A stretch of DNA of 64,000 nt. Source: Phialophora verrucosa (taxonomy: Eukaryota > Ascomycota > Eurotiomycetes > Chaetothyriales > Herpotrichiellaceae). Shown here one piece after another: positions 10,671 through 24,090 of the stretch (position 1 is the stretch's first letter; every line of letters begins with the position of its first letter). Both the position numbers and the translations under genes were made by a program. The notes below the pieces were generated by a model. That model was given only the letters and a program-made list of their open reading frames with translations. It was not told the origin of the DNA and did no database searches. The stretch spans positions 1,612,001-1,676,000 of the forward strand of contig MSED01000009.1 in the NCBI GenBank assembly GCA_002099365.1, written 5' to 3'.

Positions 10671-13057
10671 TTACGCTGAACCAGACGACATTGCAGTGAG
10701 CTTCGCGACAGCTGTTTCTCGTACATGGAAATCGGCGAGCATCTCTGCTGTGTCTTTGTAGCCGCCAAGTTTCAGAGCGTCGAGGTGGCTAATAGATTGT
10801 CGAATTGATGCGGCAAGCTCGGGTCGTAAAACCTTTAATCGCTCCGCTCTTCGAATACCCCTACCCCTAGTGGGTTGTTTTGGCATCGTCGCAGGCTTCG
10901 TAGTGTCGTCGTGAACGCCGGCTGCAGTCGACTGACCCTAGGAAACATGTCAAGCTTCATGGCCAGCGACTTGGCTACTAGCAACGTACAGTCCGGTTGG
11001 TGCGGCGATCGACCTCGATTGGTTGAGCCGGCTCTTTGGTTACGAGCCCTCCTTTGCCGCTGGGGGGCCCAGGTTTGGCGTTGACGGAAAGTTCTCGCAA
11101 TCTTTGCCTCTGTCTCTCGTAGGACGTGAAATCGCCGCCAATGAGGCAACCCAAGAAACCCTCTACATGAACTTCCAAGGGGTCCTTCTCGTAGGAGGCC
11201 AGTCGAGCGGCTAAAGCTCTGTGCGCCTTGGAGAAGCAGTCGATAATTGTGTCAATTTGCCTAGTGCCTCCCGAGATGTTGTTGTCCGCCCGATGAGGAT
11301 CAATTATGGTCAAACGTCCGTTGTCTTTGTCACCGAAGTGAGAGGCGTGTGTTGCCTGAGATAAAGAAGTCAGTAAGCTCCAAGCCAAATGAAGCCCAAA
11401 TACCTTGTTCAAGTACGCCGGCGGATCAAGTCGAATGATGGTTGATTTCTTGTCAAACACATTACCGTAGTAGTTGAAAAATTCGACCAGGACATCGCCT
11501 ACGTTGACCGGATGTTGAGTGATAGGCAGATGTTGCAAGAGACTGGTCACCAGACAGATCGTCGAGAAACCACCCAATCCCCCGGTGGACACATCATTCA
11601 ACCCTCGAATCATCAAATATTGTTTGACAACCGACACAATGATGGGCATTACCGGATATTCCCTCTTCCATTTGTGGAAGGTATCGATTGCAACAACACC
11701 GGTGTCATTGTCAAAGGTTAGGTCAATCTTGAGTCCGCTGATTCTATCGACGAACTTGATTATCGGAACCTTTGCTCCACTAATCGGAACGACTGGTCCC
11801 TGAGCAATTCCGCAGCGTCGAAGGAACGTTGCGCCTGCGAGGACCAACTCTCTTGTCTGCTTCTTCGAAGGCAACTCGCCAGGCTTAAAGCGTCGAGTGA
11901 GGTAGACGAGGTCCATATCAGCGGTAGGCAAGTAGAGACCAGCAGCATAAGATCCGAAGGCTTTCAGTTCTCCTGCTTTGAAGCCTTGCAAAACTTTGTT
12001 GAGACGCCGGAACACCGCACCACGAACTTCGATCTCGTGGGGTTTTGGCTTCACCCAGTCGTAGAAGTCGATGATTTCTTTGTGGAGCCTGTAATGGTCA
12101 GCGGCGAAGTCGGGGGATTTCGATCACTTACGCGACTCTAGGAATGTCGCTGGGAGAGTGAGTACGCAGCCACGGCTTTGCATTGATCCCATAGTTGGCT
12201 ACCCACTTGTCTTCGACTCGCTCATCGGCGTAACCTTTGTTGTGTGACCGCAGATACCGTCCTTCGTCTCTGTTGTCGGGTCCTCTTTTTCTCTTGCCAG
12301 TGACCATGCTCGAAGCGGGCGTTTGAGGAGCGGGCGGGACGTAGGCAGGCTGTGGCGATAGAGATGTGGGCCGGGTCGAAGACATAGCCGAGTCGTCACT
12401 CAAGAGGTGCTCATCGGCATCGAAAGATATGAAATCGGCCGCCTGTTTGGTTTTCGGCAGGTCCGAGTCGGTGCCGATGCGCGCCTTCCTGATCAACTTG
12501 ACGACATCGGTCCGCTTGGCAGCCACGTCTCCCGCAGGAGGAAGCGACGTGTACGGGTCCGGGTTTGACCATTTCGCAGGGGCTGATGCAATGCCGACAT
12601 CACCTTGATTGAGTCGAGCTCGCTTGTTCACATGGCGTCCCTCATCTTCCTCTTCCGACTGTGCCATGTCCTCTTCCCCGCTGTCTGTCAATTCATCCAG
12701 ATTTCGAAACTTGGACTTGGTTTCGGGGTTGCGACTTGCGACAGAGGAATCGGTCGCTTCATCATGTCTGAGCTTGAACAGAGGGCGGTTCGCAGCTGTC
12801 CTCATGGCGGGCCGATGGGGTCTTCGGTAGCTGTCTCGTGCAGGGCGAGGTCGCATACTCTGGTAACCGGGCCTGGAGCGGTGGGCAAACTCCCGTCGTG
12901 GCTCTCTGTCGCGCGAACCTTGGAAATGGTACATGGCATTATTGTCCGAGTTTGCGGTCGGCCAGTGCGGAGGTGGAGGGTCGTAGTCGCGAGGTCGATA
13001 GGAGTCGCTGTCGCGAACAGGAGGCCGGCGGCCAGCGCCTGGGCGATACGAGTCCAT
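10671..13057 (-). CDS. TRF4: Trf4/Cid14-type non-canonical poly(A) polymerase
   Basis: Four exons are proposed: 13057-12132, 12088-11404, 11355-10990 and 10931-10671, with introns of 43, 48 and 58 nt. They join in phase to 745 residues. The first 300 residues are Arg/Ser/Asp-rich and disordered. A Pol-beta nucleotidyltransferase domain follows: LHKEIIDFYDWV, then FGSYAAGLYLPTADMDLV at about 352-369 with the catalytic DxD, and the third aspartate in LKIDLTFD near 430. The PAP-associated domain follows, with LVEFFNYYG and LTIIDPHRADNNISGG. Trf4 is the catalytic subunit of the nuclear TRAMP complex, which adds short A-tails to aberrant RNAs for exosome decay and acts in heterochromatic silencing in fission yeast (Cid14). 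The 48-nt middle intron has no stop and keeps frame, so it could be misread as coding; removing it restores the family alignment. The last exon is lysine- and arginine-rich. Confidence 0.88.
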
Positions 13058-16000
13058 GGTAGAGGAAATGTGGACTCTATGAGACGCGCATGGGAGTGAA
13101 GAAAAATGAGTCTCGAGTCGACAGGTCCAGCATTGGATTCGCCGAGATAGAAATTATTCGCCGTCGCGCCACGCAGCGAAGATGCGGAAACTGAGCCGAG
13201 AGTGAATTGAGATCAACGTCCAAGTAAACAAAGGCTTCATTCATTGACGGTGGTGACTTTGTAGCTGCTTTGCTCTTTCGAGACATTGCAACGGCTTCTC
13301 ACACCCGTGGCTTTGTTCGCAGCTTCTCCTCGCACTGCACATTGAGTGCGCTTTCTGCTGCGACGCCTCGAATCTGAAGTCGCCACTGCCAGCAAGCGGT
13401 AGAGGGTCATGTTGAGGGCAGCGTTTGCTTGCAGCACTGGCGACTTGCCTGCATTCCAATCACTCACTGCCACCACCCTCTGAAGATTAGGCAGATTCCA
13501 TTTCGGATCTCGTCAATGGCGTTTCGATGCCTCCTCATAACCCTCTTCAGGACATCACTGGCTCTCCCAATTCCTGATTGATTAGGGCAGTATGTGACTT
13601 TCTGCCGCAGCAAGATTCCATGTCTCCCTGAGGAGGCCTACTACACGCAGTCTCCAGACACAAGACCGTCTTCCGTGGTCTATCAGCAATTGATTGCATT
13701 TGTGACATATAGTTTCAGACCCTAGCTCTGAGCCATGGCTCCCAGCTGCCGATGCATGCATGTAATCGTCAACCAGTTGTCAATTGATGCTATCGGCAAT
13801 TGACTTCCGCTTTACATAGTCGTCTGCCTCTGGCTGTTAATCTGCAGATGCAAGATGGGGATTTGCATGAATTATTGGGAAGTTACAGGAGCCAGAATCA
13901 ACGTCGACGACACGGTCTCACGGTCTAACATCGGTCCTATGATACAACGCCCTGCGCCAGCTTACAAGTCATCTCTCTCTAGGATTGGACTTTGAGCTTG
14001 TCGTCGGCTACCATCGACGTCCGCAAGCCGAGCTGTAGTTCTTTGGGTTCTTCTCGCTATGGAGGATCTAAGCAAGTCATGGCAAGCTTCTGACTTAAAG
14101 AGCAAGCGAGAGCGATACTTGTCAGCCCCAGCAACTATTCTGGCTTCGTCAAAATCGGCCACGGGCGGTCAGGTTATGGAGGTCACGGTTCGACCCATTT
14201 TGAAGCACTCGAGAACCAGGTGGCTCCGCGTCTAGCCTGGAAAGGTGGTCACCTTGGCTGGATGAAAGCGCATGCAATTAACACTCGAAGTCGCCTAGGC
14301 TGTGCTCTCCCGTTCGACCTTTCCTGCTTCAAATTTCAACAATAGGCTCTAGGGACAGCAGCCTCGGAAATATCTGAACCTTGTTCTCGTGCCACAGGCA
14401 CCCTATCGGCCCTGCATGGCAGACTCTGCGAAGCCGCGTGCGGGAAATCCCACCCCTATGCATGCGATTACATAGGTATCCCAGCGCGAAGGGATGTAAC
14501 TTTGGTGACGGGGTTTCCCAGGGTCTTGCACTCGAATGCGATAGTGGAAACAGCCTGCGTACGAGTACATGATAGCGCTTGTTGTTGGCGCCAAAACGCA
14601 GGGTTCGAGGATCCGCATACTCGGGATGCTTCAACTCAAACTTCGACCACCAAGAAAGTTAGATTTCGAATCCCGCTGGGCTTTATGTTCTCCTACCGAG
14701 CAGCCCCACCGATGTATGCCATGTCAGTCTCAATGCTGCGCTGGCAATACTATGTTCAAGTCAGACAGAGCTGTGAGTCGCGAGTTGGCCTGGAAGGGGA
14801 CATGTAATGACAGACAAGGCCTCTTGTGTCTCGGTAATGGAAGTGGAACTGGCGAGAAAGCTCAGGCCACTCCAACTCACCTCAGCTCTAGTCACCGACT
14901 TCGGCCGGCGTCATGCGGGCAGTATAACAAGTGCTGGTGTCATTTCCGAAAACAATGCACATGTGACAGGGCTTCGAAATTGATTAATGCAGGTGGCAGG
15001 CGAAGCTACGAGCACTACGAGTCCGAAGCGGTCTTCATGATTCAGACGACATGCCAAGGACGACGATCCCGTCGGCTTCTGAGTCTTCGGAGGCAACAGT
15101 GGGGTGTTACTACTGCGTTTGCAATCCTCGATACGATACCACTAACCCCGACATGCTGCAAGTTGCATCGGACCAGAGAAGATCACTTCTCGAAGAGGCG
15201 GGGGTTTACAACCCGGTGGTGCCGAGTCTCTGTTCGTATGAGCTCGTATTATGCTCTCACGTCGGCCAAGCAAGACGACAGCTGCCGTCCTGCACGTAGA
15301 CATCCACGATGTTTTTGTGCTCGGTATGTCTGAAGCACAAAAACAGTCAAGCTGCAAAGAAGCCGTCCCATCTGCGACCGACGCTAGAGCAATGCGGTCC
15401 AGAAGAGGCTACCTTGGACGACGACAGCTAGCAAGCAATTCGAAGGTTGGGGTGGTGTGTATTGATGTCTGCCGTTGGTTGAAGAACCCTGTGCAGATGC
15501 AGGCTCCGTCCGAATGCAAAGGCTTTAGCAGCTGCTGCCATGCAGGTTTGTTCTTCGAAGCATCCGACACAAGTTTCAGCAAGTCCAGTGACTGGAAAAG
15601 GGAGAATTTCTCTGACTTGATAGCTTGCCCCACGCACACCGATCCGACCACACCGGGCTTGAAAGGGGAAATGGCTTCTAAAAGTGTTACCTCCCTACAG
15701 GGTGCGACGACTCGACAACACGTACGAGGTACAGGGAGCCAGTAAGCTATCCTGCTCGCCCAGCTTTTGCACAAGCCAGTGTCATTATTCCCTGTGCCGC
15801 CTTGGAAGGAAACGAGTTAGGTGAGAGCTCGTTGAACTGAAAGCCCATTCGATTGACGCCTGAACTAAACTACTCTGCAAAGAGCCCTCGGCGATCACGG
15901 TGGCTATTGCAAGAACAACGGCCCAGGCACCCTTTTGCGATTTCATCTACGCCGACCGAAGCCGCAACCTGCGGAGCATACGTTCATATCCTTTCTCGCT

Positions 16001-16582
16001 TTCTTGCCCAGGCGCCTCAACGCAAAGCTGTTGCTTTGATATAGTTGCGCAGTAGGTCAGTACGTCTGCCTAGAAAGGGACCTTGCCATGAGATGCAGTA
16101 TCGATAGAGCTGTGCGTTGGTAATTCCACATCTCTTCTACTGTCCAATCTCTCCGTTCACTCAGCCATTCACTCCCTCTCACATCCGTATCCACACATAC
16201 CCAGACCGAACCAGACTCGCCCAAGCTTGTCAGGCCAAGAAGGGCAGGTTCCTCGGGTCCGCTGGAGACACATTTAGACAGTAAGTCGGCTTACTCGCGA
16301 AAGACCGAGATATCTTTTAAACCAGAGAGACGGCGATGGCGACGTCTTCGCCAGAAGCACGATCCCACCTTTCTTTTGCGGGCACGGACTCTAGAGAGAC
16401 AATCGGAAGAGAAGTCAACCCACGACGGGACGGGACCCTCGAAGTGCGCATTCATCCTCAGGAGCAGGCTCTTCAGGTTCGTCACGTTAATCCTCAAGCC
16501 ATGCAGCTTCAGGATTTGAGCTCGCCCCTCAGTCTTTACGGAACAATCAAAATCCCAAGTTCCTCCTAACTGAGATACATAT

Positions 16583-16599
16583 GTACTCCGTACTCCGTA
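16583..16599. repeat. Tandem TACTCCG motif
   Basis: TACTCCG occurs twice head to tail, followed by TAT. The same TACTCCGTA word recurs in spacers near 36430 and 45604. Such words are common in ascomycete spacers; the role is unknown. Confidence 0.6.
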
Positions 16600-16742
16600 T
16601 TATGTACGAGTTCCAATGCGGAGGAAGAAAAGCGTTTCGCATGCATTTAGACGGACGGCTGCCGACGCCTCCCCTTGGTACTTGTTTCGCGTTGAAACCA
16701 AACACCCTCAAACCGTCCCCGCTCCCTTCGAGAGACGAGATA

Positions 16743-16770
16743 TGAGACATGACATGAGACATGAGACATG
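16743..16770. repeat. Imperfect GAGACAT tandem repeat
   Basis: About four GAGACAT/GACAT units stand in a row in non-coding DNA. It looks like a small degenerate minisatellite. Confidence 0.7.
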
Positions 16771-16932
16771 CAACGTGAGACCGAGCTTTAAGAAAAGGTT
16801 TTGTTGGCCCGGTTTTGACTTGCGAGTGGAAAAGCTCCGAGACAAAATTACGCAAGACGAGGACGGAGGACGGGTGCGGACTGCATTCACGACATTGCGT
16901 CTTCGGGAGAGGAGTAGCTATGTATGTACTCG

Positions 16933-16948
16933 GTATGTATGTATGTAT
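16933..16948. repeat. (GTAT)4 microsatellite
   Basis: Four perfect GTAT units in the spacer, close to two other simple repeats. Confidence 0.85.
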
Positions 16949-17576
16949 GAGTCACTACTTATCTGCTAAGGAGGATCTCATGATGCACCCAAAAATACCG
17001 AGCAATAGGGCAAGGTCAGAGTTGAATGACAAAAGTCGGCAAGTGTTCCCCTGGTAAGCTTTTCCTGTGCAATCAAAACAGTGTAAACAAAGCTCTCTCT
17101 CTGTTCGTTGACTCGGAAGTCCTACGTTCAGCGATATGGGCCTGCATTTCATTTCATTGTCTAATACCGAGTACGCACGGTCCTAGTCCTCGCGGCATAC
17201 TGATAGCACACGCACGCACGCACTGTTCGGCGCGCTCTCTGCGGTTTTGAATTCGAAAAGGAGGACACTTCTCATCTACCCCGTACTGGCGACCGACGCG
17301 TCGTGGTATCGTACTGTGACTAATAGAAGGAAGAGAGTAAGAGGCGGGCCCGAGACTCGAGATACGGAGGATAGATATTTTGGGATTGTCCGAGACCAAC
17401 ACCCGGTGCGCACCACACGGTCGTCTTGCAACGGACAGGGAAATAGAACAGAATAACAGATAGTCTGGTGCAGCGACTCGATATTTCCCCGAGATACACC
17501 GTACAGCCAGTTGCTTTCAAATAGGGAGTTGGGGGTTTATGGTTCGCCCATTACAATCACTGCGGCGTTTTGTGTT

Positions 17577-17590
17577 TGTGTGTGTGTGTG
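17577..17590. repeat. (TG)7 microsatellite
   Basis: Seven TG units, 40 bp beyond the stop of the Zn(II)2Cys6 gene, probably in its 3' UTR. Confidence 0.85.
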
Positions 17591-17630
17591 TAGTGTCGTG
17601 GATCACTTCCATCGTGTACATCGTCATTCT

Positions 17631-20053
17631 TCATGAATTCGAACCCGACCTTTTCCCTCTCCTCGGCGGGGCCTTCGCGTCTCCCGAGATGCTGGGCTTC
17701 GGCGTCTCAGCGAAGCTGATGCTCGTTGGGCTGAAGCTCGGATTGCTCCCCCGGTCGCTGGCGGCTGTGCTGGTCTCACTCAACGGGCTGTGGTCATCGA
17801 CGGCGACGACACCGGCTCTTTGAGCCGATTGCGTCCGAATGTCCAGCTTCTCAAAGATGGCCTTCAGGTCCCTCACGTCGGCGATGGACTCCACGCCGGG
17901 CGTGGCATCATTCTCGTGGCGCTCCTTGACCACCTTGCGGATCTCCTTCAGCATGGCAATGTTTCCCTCGTCGTTGGGCAACCACCAATTCTCGACCGCT
18001 TCGTTCTCGCCGACCGCTTCGCGCGTCAGGCCCCACATCTCCGCCATCCTTTGTCTGAACGAGGGTGGAAAGATGTAGCCCTGGCGTTCGACGGCCGCAA
18101 ATTTCCGCCGCGCCCACATGATGTGCCTGGCATCCTTCTTCAGAAAGACTGTGGCAAGGCCCAGCGGCGCATGGGCGCCGAGTATTGCCCCGTTGGGCGC
18201 ATCGGGCCACCGTTCCATTGCTTCGTAGATGCGGCACTGTTCGAGACTGATTTGCTCCACCTCGGGCGGCACCGGCTGTTGGAGCATGACGGCGGTCTGA
18301 TATCTTTGCAGCTGCTCGATGCTGTACCAGTCGATCCACATGAAATTCAATGGCCAGAGCTCCTCCTTGAAGAGACCACCGGGCACATAGGGATTGACAA
18401 TGTCGTCCGGCGTCAAGGGTCGCCTTTTCTCCACGGGAAACTCTTGGACCCGATAATAGTCGTCGTTGAAGAGTTCGATTTGACGTTTCATGCTGTTGAC
18501 CCTTTCGCTGATCTCGGTGTTCTCCCGGTGGAACTCTTCGACACTGAGTTCGCGCTTGGCGAATCTGGCAAACAAAGCCGCCATGTCCATGCCAATCAGT
18601 CGATTCGCGGCCACGAAATACGCCAGTGTGTTTTCGATGTCGACGTCGCTCTCGGGATCGGAGTCTACCTGGCTGCCGTACCACGCCGCGTTCGCCTCAA
18701 ACCATGAGCGGTCCAGCCGAGTTTTATTGCCCGCCATCAGCCCGACCATGATGTCCATGCGAGCGATCCAGCTGAAGATCCGTCTTCCCAGGTCCGTCTC
18801 CATCATCGACGTCGGTGTGAAGATTTCATGGACCATCGTCAGCGCCGCGCGATGGTGGCCGACCAGGTTGACCCAGTCGCCGATGTACTCCTCGAAGGTC
18901 GCCAGCTGTAGGACAGTAAGCAGGGTCGCTTCCGTAATCTTTGCGTTCTTTTCCAAGGATTTCCTGAGCGTCGACATGGATTTACTATGGTAGCCCAGGA
19001 AGTGCGACAGTCGGGGCTCGGGCTGCTGCAACTCGTAGTGATACGCAGCGAACCCCACGGCTGCATAGAGAAGTGGTTCGTAGGACAGGGCCAGATCGAT
19101 GAATTCGCTGTGTACAAAGTCCGTCGGGTCGAGTTTGTAAAAGTAGTGGTAGTAAGTCATGTACTCTTGCTGGAACTGTAGGTATCTCTGAAGGTCCGGT
19201 TTCAGGCTCTTGATTTTTGCTTGCCGGGCCTGCATTTCTGCCGAGTTCGCATGTGTGCGTAGAGACGAAGCCGGGGTATCGTCCCTGGACCGATTATCCG
19301 ACGTGTCGCTCGACTGCGGACTGGTTTGGCCCTTGAAGCTGGACGATGTCTCCGACAGGTTCTTCGATTTCGTGCTTTGGGATACGGACTGGCCGCTGTC
19401 ACTTCGAATGGGGGGAACGGGTCGCCGCTCTGTCGGCGAAACGGACCCTTTGTCTTCTTCCTCGCTTTCGTCCTTTATCGTGGGCAACTCGGCCATATTT
19501 TCTTCTTTGATCGCCTGCTTTCCGTGCTGTTCCTTGGTGCTCCGGCCGTCGCCGTGCTTTGTGCGCTTTGATGACGACGTGGCCTGTGGGAATTCGCACT
19601 CGCGGCCACCTTTCTTGCACCCTAAGACAAAAGTCAACATGGTCCCTGATGATGTCGATGCATTACCTACTGTCACATATGGGCCGGGTTTCATCACACT
19701 GCAGCATTGATCAGCGCGGGACGAACAAACATTGGCAGATCTCATGAGGATACCTTTACCCTCCGGCCGCGGCATGTGAAGCAGCCACTCCGCGTCCGAC
19801 GATGCTTGACCGCCGAAGACTCCATACCAGCGACCGGTATTGCGACACCACGAGCGTTGAACAAGCTTGCCTCCCGGTCGTAAAGTTGTTCTGTGGCTGA
19901 AGGATTGTACCAGAACGCCACACCGTCAAAATGGGTCGGAGGACCCGATATTCTGGGATACGCCGTACCGAAGGTGCCATCGTAGACGGGGTAGTTTGCG
20001 TCCATTATATTGGGTATTGGCATATTCATGCCATGGCCGTAGGGGCCGCTCAT
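17631..20053 (-). CDS. Zn(II)2Cys6 transcription factor with fungal-specific domain
   Basis: Proposed exons are 20053-19754, 19698-19671 and 19621-17631, giving 772 residues. The binuclear zinc cluster is assembled only after splicing. Exon 1 ends CFTCRGRRVK, the 28-nt exon 2 gives CDETRPICD, and exon 3 opens with RCKKGGREC. Together they form the canonical C-x2-C-x6-C-x6-C-x2-C-x6-C cluster at about residues 91-118. A Lys/Glu/Ser-rich linker follows. Then comes a helical region like the Fungal_trans_2 family (RYLQFQQEYMTYYHYF, then LLYAAVGFAAYHYE, and LLTVLQLATFEEYIGDW), which in relatives serves regulation and dimerisation. The start is the first ATG after an in-frame stop; about 90 residues precede the zinc cluster, which is longer than usual. 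Targets are unknown: no pathway genes lie beside it. It is presumably nuclear. Confidence 0.87.
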
Positions 20054-23000
20054 CCCGGGCTGAGCAAGTCGCACAATTTTTCAAATAGCTGCTGGTGACA
20101 CGAAAATCGCGACAGTCGTAACAGGGAAAGGAACCAATGCTGGGTCGCCTTTGAATGCGGTCGCCAAATTGTGCTCTGTGTGCCTCGATGTATCTCGTGG
20201 TCAGCGAAAATGTCGAGAGTCTGACGAGAAGCTTATGGGACGCAGGGATGGTCGTTCCGTCAAAAGGGGCTCTGCTGTAGGACCGATAGCTGGGAGTATC
20301 GGCACCTGCTTCGGTCGAGCCTAGTGTAACAACGAGGAAGGTTTCCCCAAGCTTGTCTCAATCCCGATATCCGCGCGGGATGGCGACCTTCACAGCCAAG
20401 GACAGGTAAGTCGTCGGCTGATTGACCGGATGGGAAGTAGGGAAAACGGCCTGCGGCACCGACAGCTACAGATGGCGGACTTTTGTTGGGGGATCATGGA
20501 GAAGTTCTGGAGGCATGATATGGTATCGGCAGGCCGGGAAACTCGTCAGACTGAGGCACTCCTCCAGACAGATCTCACCGGACCTCGCAAAAGGGGTATA
20601 GCTGCTGGTCGTGCAGCCGAATCTGGTGGTCGCAACTGTTGCAAGTCGAGCACTGCGGATGCGACACACGGTCGGAGGGAGGAGGTGGAAGTTGGCGAAC
20701 CCAGCCAGACCCGGCTATGACGAGGATGACCACTGGACGCTTATCAGAGAATCAACCAGGTCGCCGAAGCATATCTTTGATTGAGACGAGACCGTTTAAT
20801 GTCGGTTTGCATCCGGCCTGAAATTTGAAGGGATTTGCGCGGTGCAAGGTGAGATGGAGCTGTGTCTAGATGTGGGCACAGATTGCAATTGTACGACGGG
20901 GCCTGGTGTATGCCGTGCGCTGGGACAGAAAGGAAGAGGTCAAGACTCCAAGATTGGAGTCGAAAAAGTGACAATCTTGGGTTGGTGGTTAGGCCCCATG
21001 CCCACCCCCCCCGGCAGCGAATGGCACAGGCGCAAATACCGGGACGGTGGATCGAGGCCACGACCGGGGGTCTCTGTCGCTCTTCCAAGCACCGGCGGCG
21101 GTAGTGTCGTCAGACGTGAACTCAGAAGCCAGACTTAACTGGGGACTGTCTGAGGTCGATCCCGACGTCGATCAAGGGTGGCCCACACGGCGCCTGAGCT
21201 CGAAAGCTTGCAGCTTGAAGCGGTTAAGGACGGCGGGCCCGGGAATTTTCTGGGATTCGGTGCAGTCGTGCCCCAGCCAGAGCCGCACCGCGGACTACTA
21301 CTTGTACTGTTCACCAGGCATCTAGTCACAGAGCGGTGGTGGTTGGCAAGAGAGAGCGGACGGAGGGCTCTCGCATTCGCGGCGACGGCACGGACCCCAG
21401 GCAGAGCGATGTGGCCAGCCGACGGCAGACCAGAGCAGAGGCTGGTCAGAGAAGTTGCCCACGAGTTCAGCAACATGCCGCCCTGCAAAGAGCGAGAATG
21501 GGAACTGGATCACTGGCGTCCATTAGTAGATTGAGCTGCACCAAATGCGGTTTGTCCTTGTGCGCCGGTGGAAATATCGCAGCAACTGACTGGACCATCT
21601 GGCACAGGGTTCGTGCTCACAGATCCAACAATTTCCTTCACTGGTGTGATAGATTAATGGGCCGTCAGTGGCGCGTGCAAAGAATGTGAGCTCCGACATC
21701 CCCCATGTGGTCTTTCGTCATCAGTGCGTGTGGACGAGACGCCTCTCTACATGCCTAGTACAAGTACTCGTCTGCAGACTGCAGCTCCAGGATCGTCGCC
21801 GCACATTTCTGATATCATGTTTCCTGACAGACCAGGGAGCGTCTGGGAGGGTCGAGCGAGTCTGATGTGTCTTGGGAGCCGCCAGAGAGCTAAAGCTAAA
21901 GCCACGTTTCTCGGTCCGTTGAGTTCGCGGTGGATAGCTAACTCCATATGGCAGCCTCCTGAACCAAAGTCGCATCAGTGGCGCCAAACCTGTCCCCCTG
22001 GTGCTCCTTGGAAACGGTATTTTTGCTTGTGGAGGTACCCTCCTACACTAGCCCACGAGGAGCTGCCACTCCGCCCCCAGAAGGCTGCAGCAATAATGGA
22101 ATCAGCCCGTACAAAGGGCGGCCGCTAGAGTGCCACACGCGCAGCATGCGAAAGTCGCGAAGCTGCCGGACGACAACAGCATGGCAGATCCGTTGTCATG
22201 GAACCCAATTCAGTTTCCAGTCAAAGGTGTCGCGAGCCTCTAATCTTGCTCGGGAAGTCCCTTTCCGGTGCTCCGTTCCAAGAATCGTCCCAGGCCTACA
22301 AGTACTCGTACTCGTGCCCTCCAGAGGAAGTGGAGTGGACTCGGACGCCGCAAGGACCCAGGACCGCAAAAGTTCACGGACGAGAGACGAAATGCTCTGC
22401 ACTCTGCACGGCCGGTTAGTGAAGGCGGGGAACGAGCGCGAGGGAGCCTGCAAAATGCTCGTTCTGGTTTCTTTCCCGTACCTAGGGGCTGCCTGAGGCC
22501 TGATTCGTCGGCTAGAGACCGAGAAGATTCGCCCGAGTCATAACGGTCACAGCACGACGAAGCTACCGTGTGTAACGGCTCCTTTAGTGTTGATGAGCTC
22601 GAACGCAGTTGGGGATTCTGACACCCCTGGCCCAATGGCAGCTGCAGACCGTAGCCAGTTGAGCTTGGCTGTCTCCGGGAATGTGCTAGCAACCCTGGCT
22701 GCAGATCCTGTTGTCTCGCTGAGCCTACCCACTTGTGAGCGAGACATGCGAGATACTGACCAGTGGGATTTCGTGGGGTTTGAGCCGGCCGTTCGCATGC
22801 CAGTCTCAGTGGATGGAGCCGCCCGTGGCAGAGGCCCATCTTCGTGTTTCCAACCGGCCCTCCCGAAGCAGCATGTGCATGGGCGTTGAGAATCAGTCGA
22901 CCTGTCCTCGCAGCCCGTTGATTGCTTTCGGCCAGGTTCTCGATCAGGCTTCCGGTTATGGCTGGTGCCTTTGCTTGTCCAACCCGATGGCATCTCCCAC

Positions 23001-24090
23001 CACAGACCATCTTGAACTTTCCGGAGGACCCCCTTCAGCTATAAAGGGCGTTTGACATCGGCGGCGCGGGATTGCATTGTACGTTGAAGCAGGAAGAGTG
23101 TGTGAGACGCCAACCATCGACACGCTGAGCAGTGCTGGTCGGGCTGTGTCTCGTCAGTCAGGTATCTCGGCAGTACGGTCCTCATACGAGTACATTGATC
23201 TTGATCGAGATGCCCATCATTGACTAACAATGTGTCGATCGTGCAGCGGGGAGCTCGTGTGGTGGTGGGGGGCCGAAGGTGGGAAGAAACATTTGCTTGT
23301 GAAAGAACAACCCCGTACTCGTACGAGCAGTCCTCAGGCAGGCTGTCATTCTCGCTGCTGCAGCTCTAGAGACTCACTACGGATTGCGCCTGTCTTCTCC
23401 GAGACACCTCCCGTCGCCTCTCTTGTTCAGTCCCCGGACAAATTTGTTCCTAAACGCAGTGCTCCTGGTTCTCCAGGCCTGTTACACAGAGCTGCTCCAC
23501 AAAGCAGCAGCCGAATCGAATCGCACCGCGACACGGCAAGGCTCGCATCGGCCTCTCGCTTGTTGGCTCCAATGCGCGTGATTGCAGATGCCATCTTCTT
23601 TATTCCAACCTTCCGATTGTTACTAGCTAGAGACGGAAAAGCAGAAGTAGCGGACGGAGAAGTCGTCGGTTCGTACTCATTTCCTGCATCAACAGGCCCA
23701 CCAGCTCTCATCAAGAGTCATCTGCGAGCCTCGTCTACATCCGTATAAGTCAATTGCAGAGATTCATCTCAAACTTCCAGCTTGCAAAGCACGACCTCGT
23801 GCCTGGGTATGTGACAAACAAATTCGTCCCTGACTAGAGAACCCAAATCCATAAACCATCGCTTCCGTGTCGGTACCTGGGCCAACCACGTCTCGTTCTT
23901 CGAGTGTGGACATGCAGGCCAAGCGTCCACGAGCCTTCCCTCCCAGCATCGTTGCTACCCAAAATGCGCCGGATACAAGGCAGTTGTGGAGAAGGCTCAA
24001 AGAAAATTCGTGAATTGTCATGAGCTTCTGGAAATCGTCGTAGCTAGTGTTGGTTACTGGCAGACGACACCCTATCGCCAACTCGCCTTC
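20054..24090. other. 4-kb gene-poor spacer
   Basis: No supported gene on either strand. The longest frames (for example 22240-23010, -) have random Arg/Ser/Pro-rich composition and no domain. The left end should hold the promoter of the Zn(II)2Cys6 gene and the right end the 3' UTR of the RING gene. Several ACTCGTAC-type words occur (for example about 21770 and 22310) with no visible larger structure. Confidence 0.45.

Larger units (their letters stand above)
13058..17630. other. 4.6-kb gene-poor spacer
   Basis: I looked on both strands and found no frame with domain-like composition, even allowing introns. The longest frame (14569-15333, +) reads as random Cys/Arg/Ser-rich sequence. The right part (16.5-17.6 kb) holds a cluster of simple repeats, listed separately. 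The left end should hold the Trf4-like promoter; the right end holds the 3' region of the Zn(II)2Cys6 gene. Confidence 0.45.

Noticed and set aside
14569..15333. 254-codon plus-strand frame
   Set aside because: Random Cys/Arg/Ser-rich composition, no domain, and no partner exons.
17790..18707. 305-codon plus-strand frame
   Set aside because: Antisense to the third exon of the Zn(II)2Cys6 gene; no domain and no start context.
22240..23010. 256-codon minus-strand frame
   Set aside because: Composition looks random and several overlapping frames on both strands are equally open.
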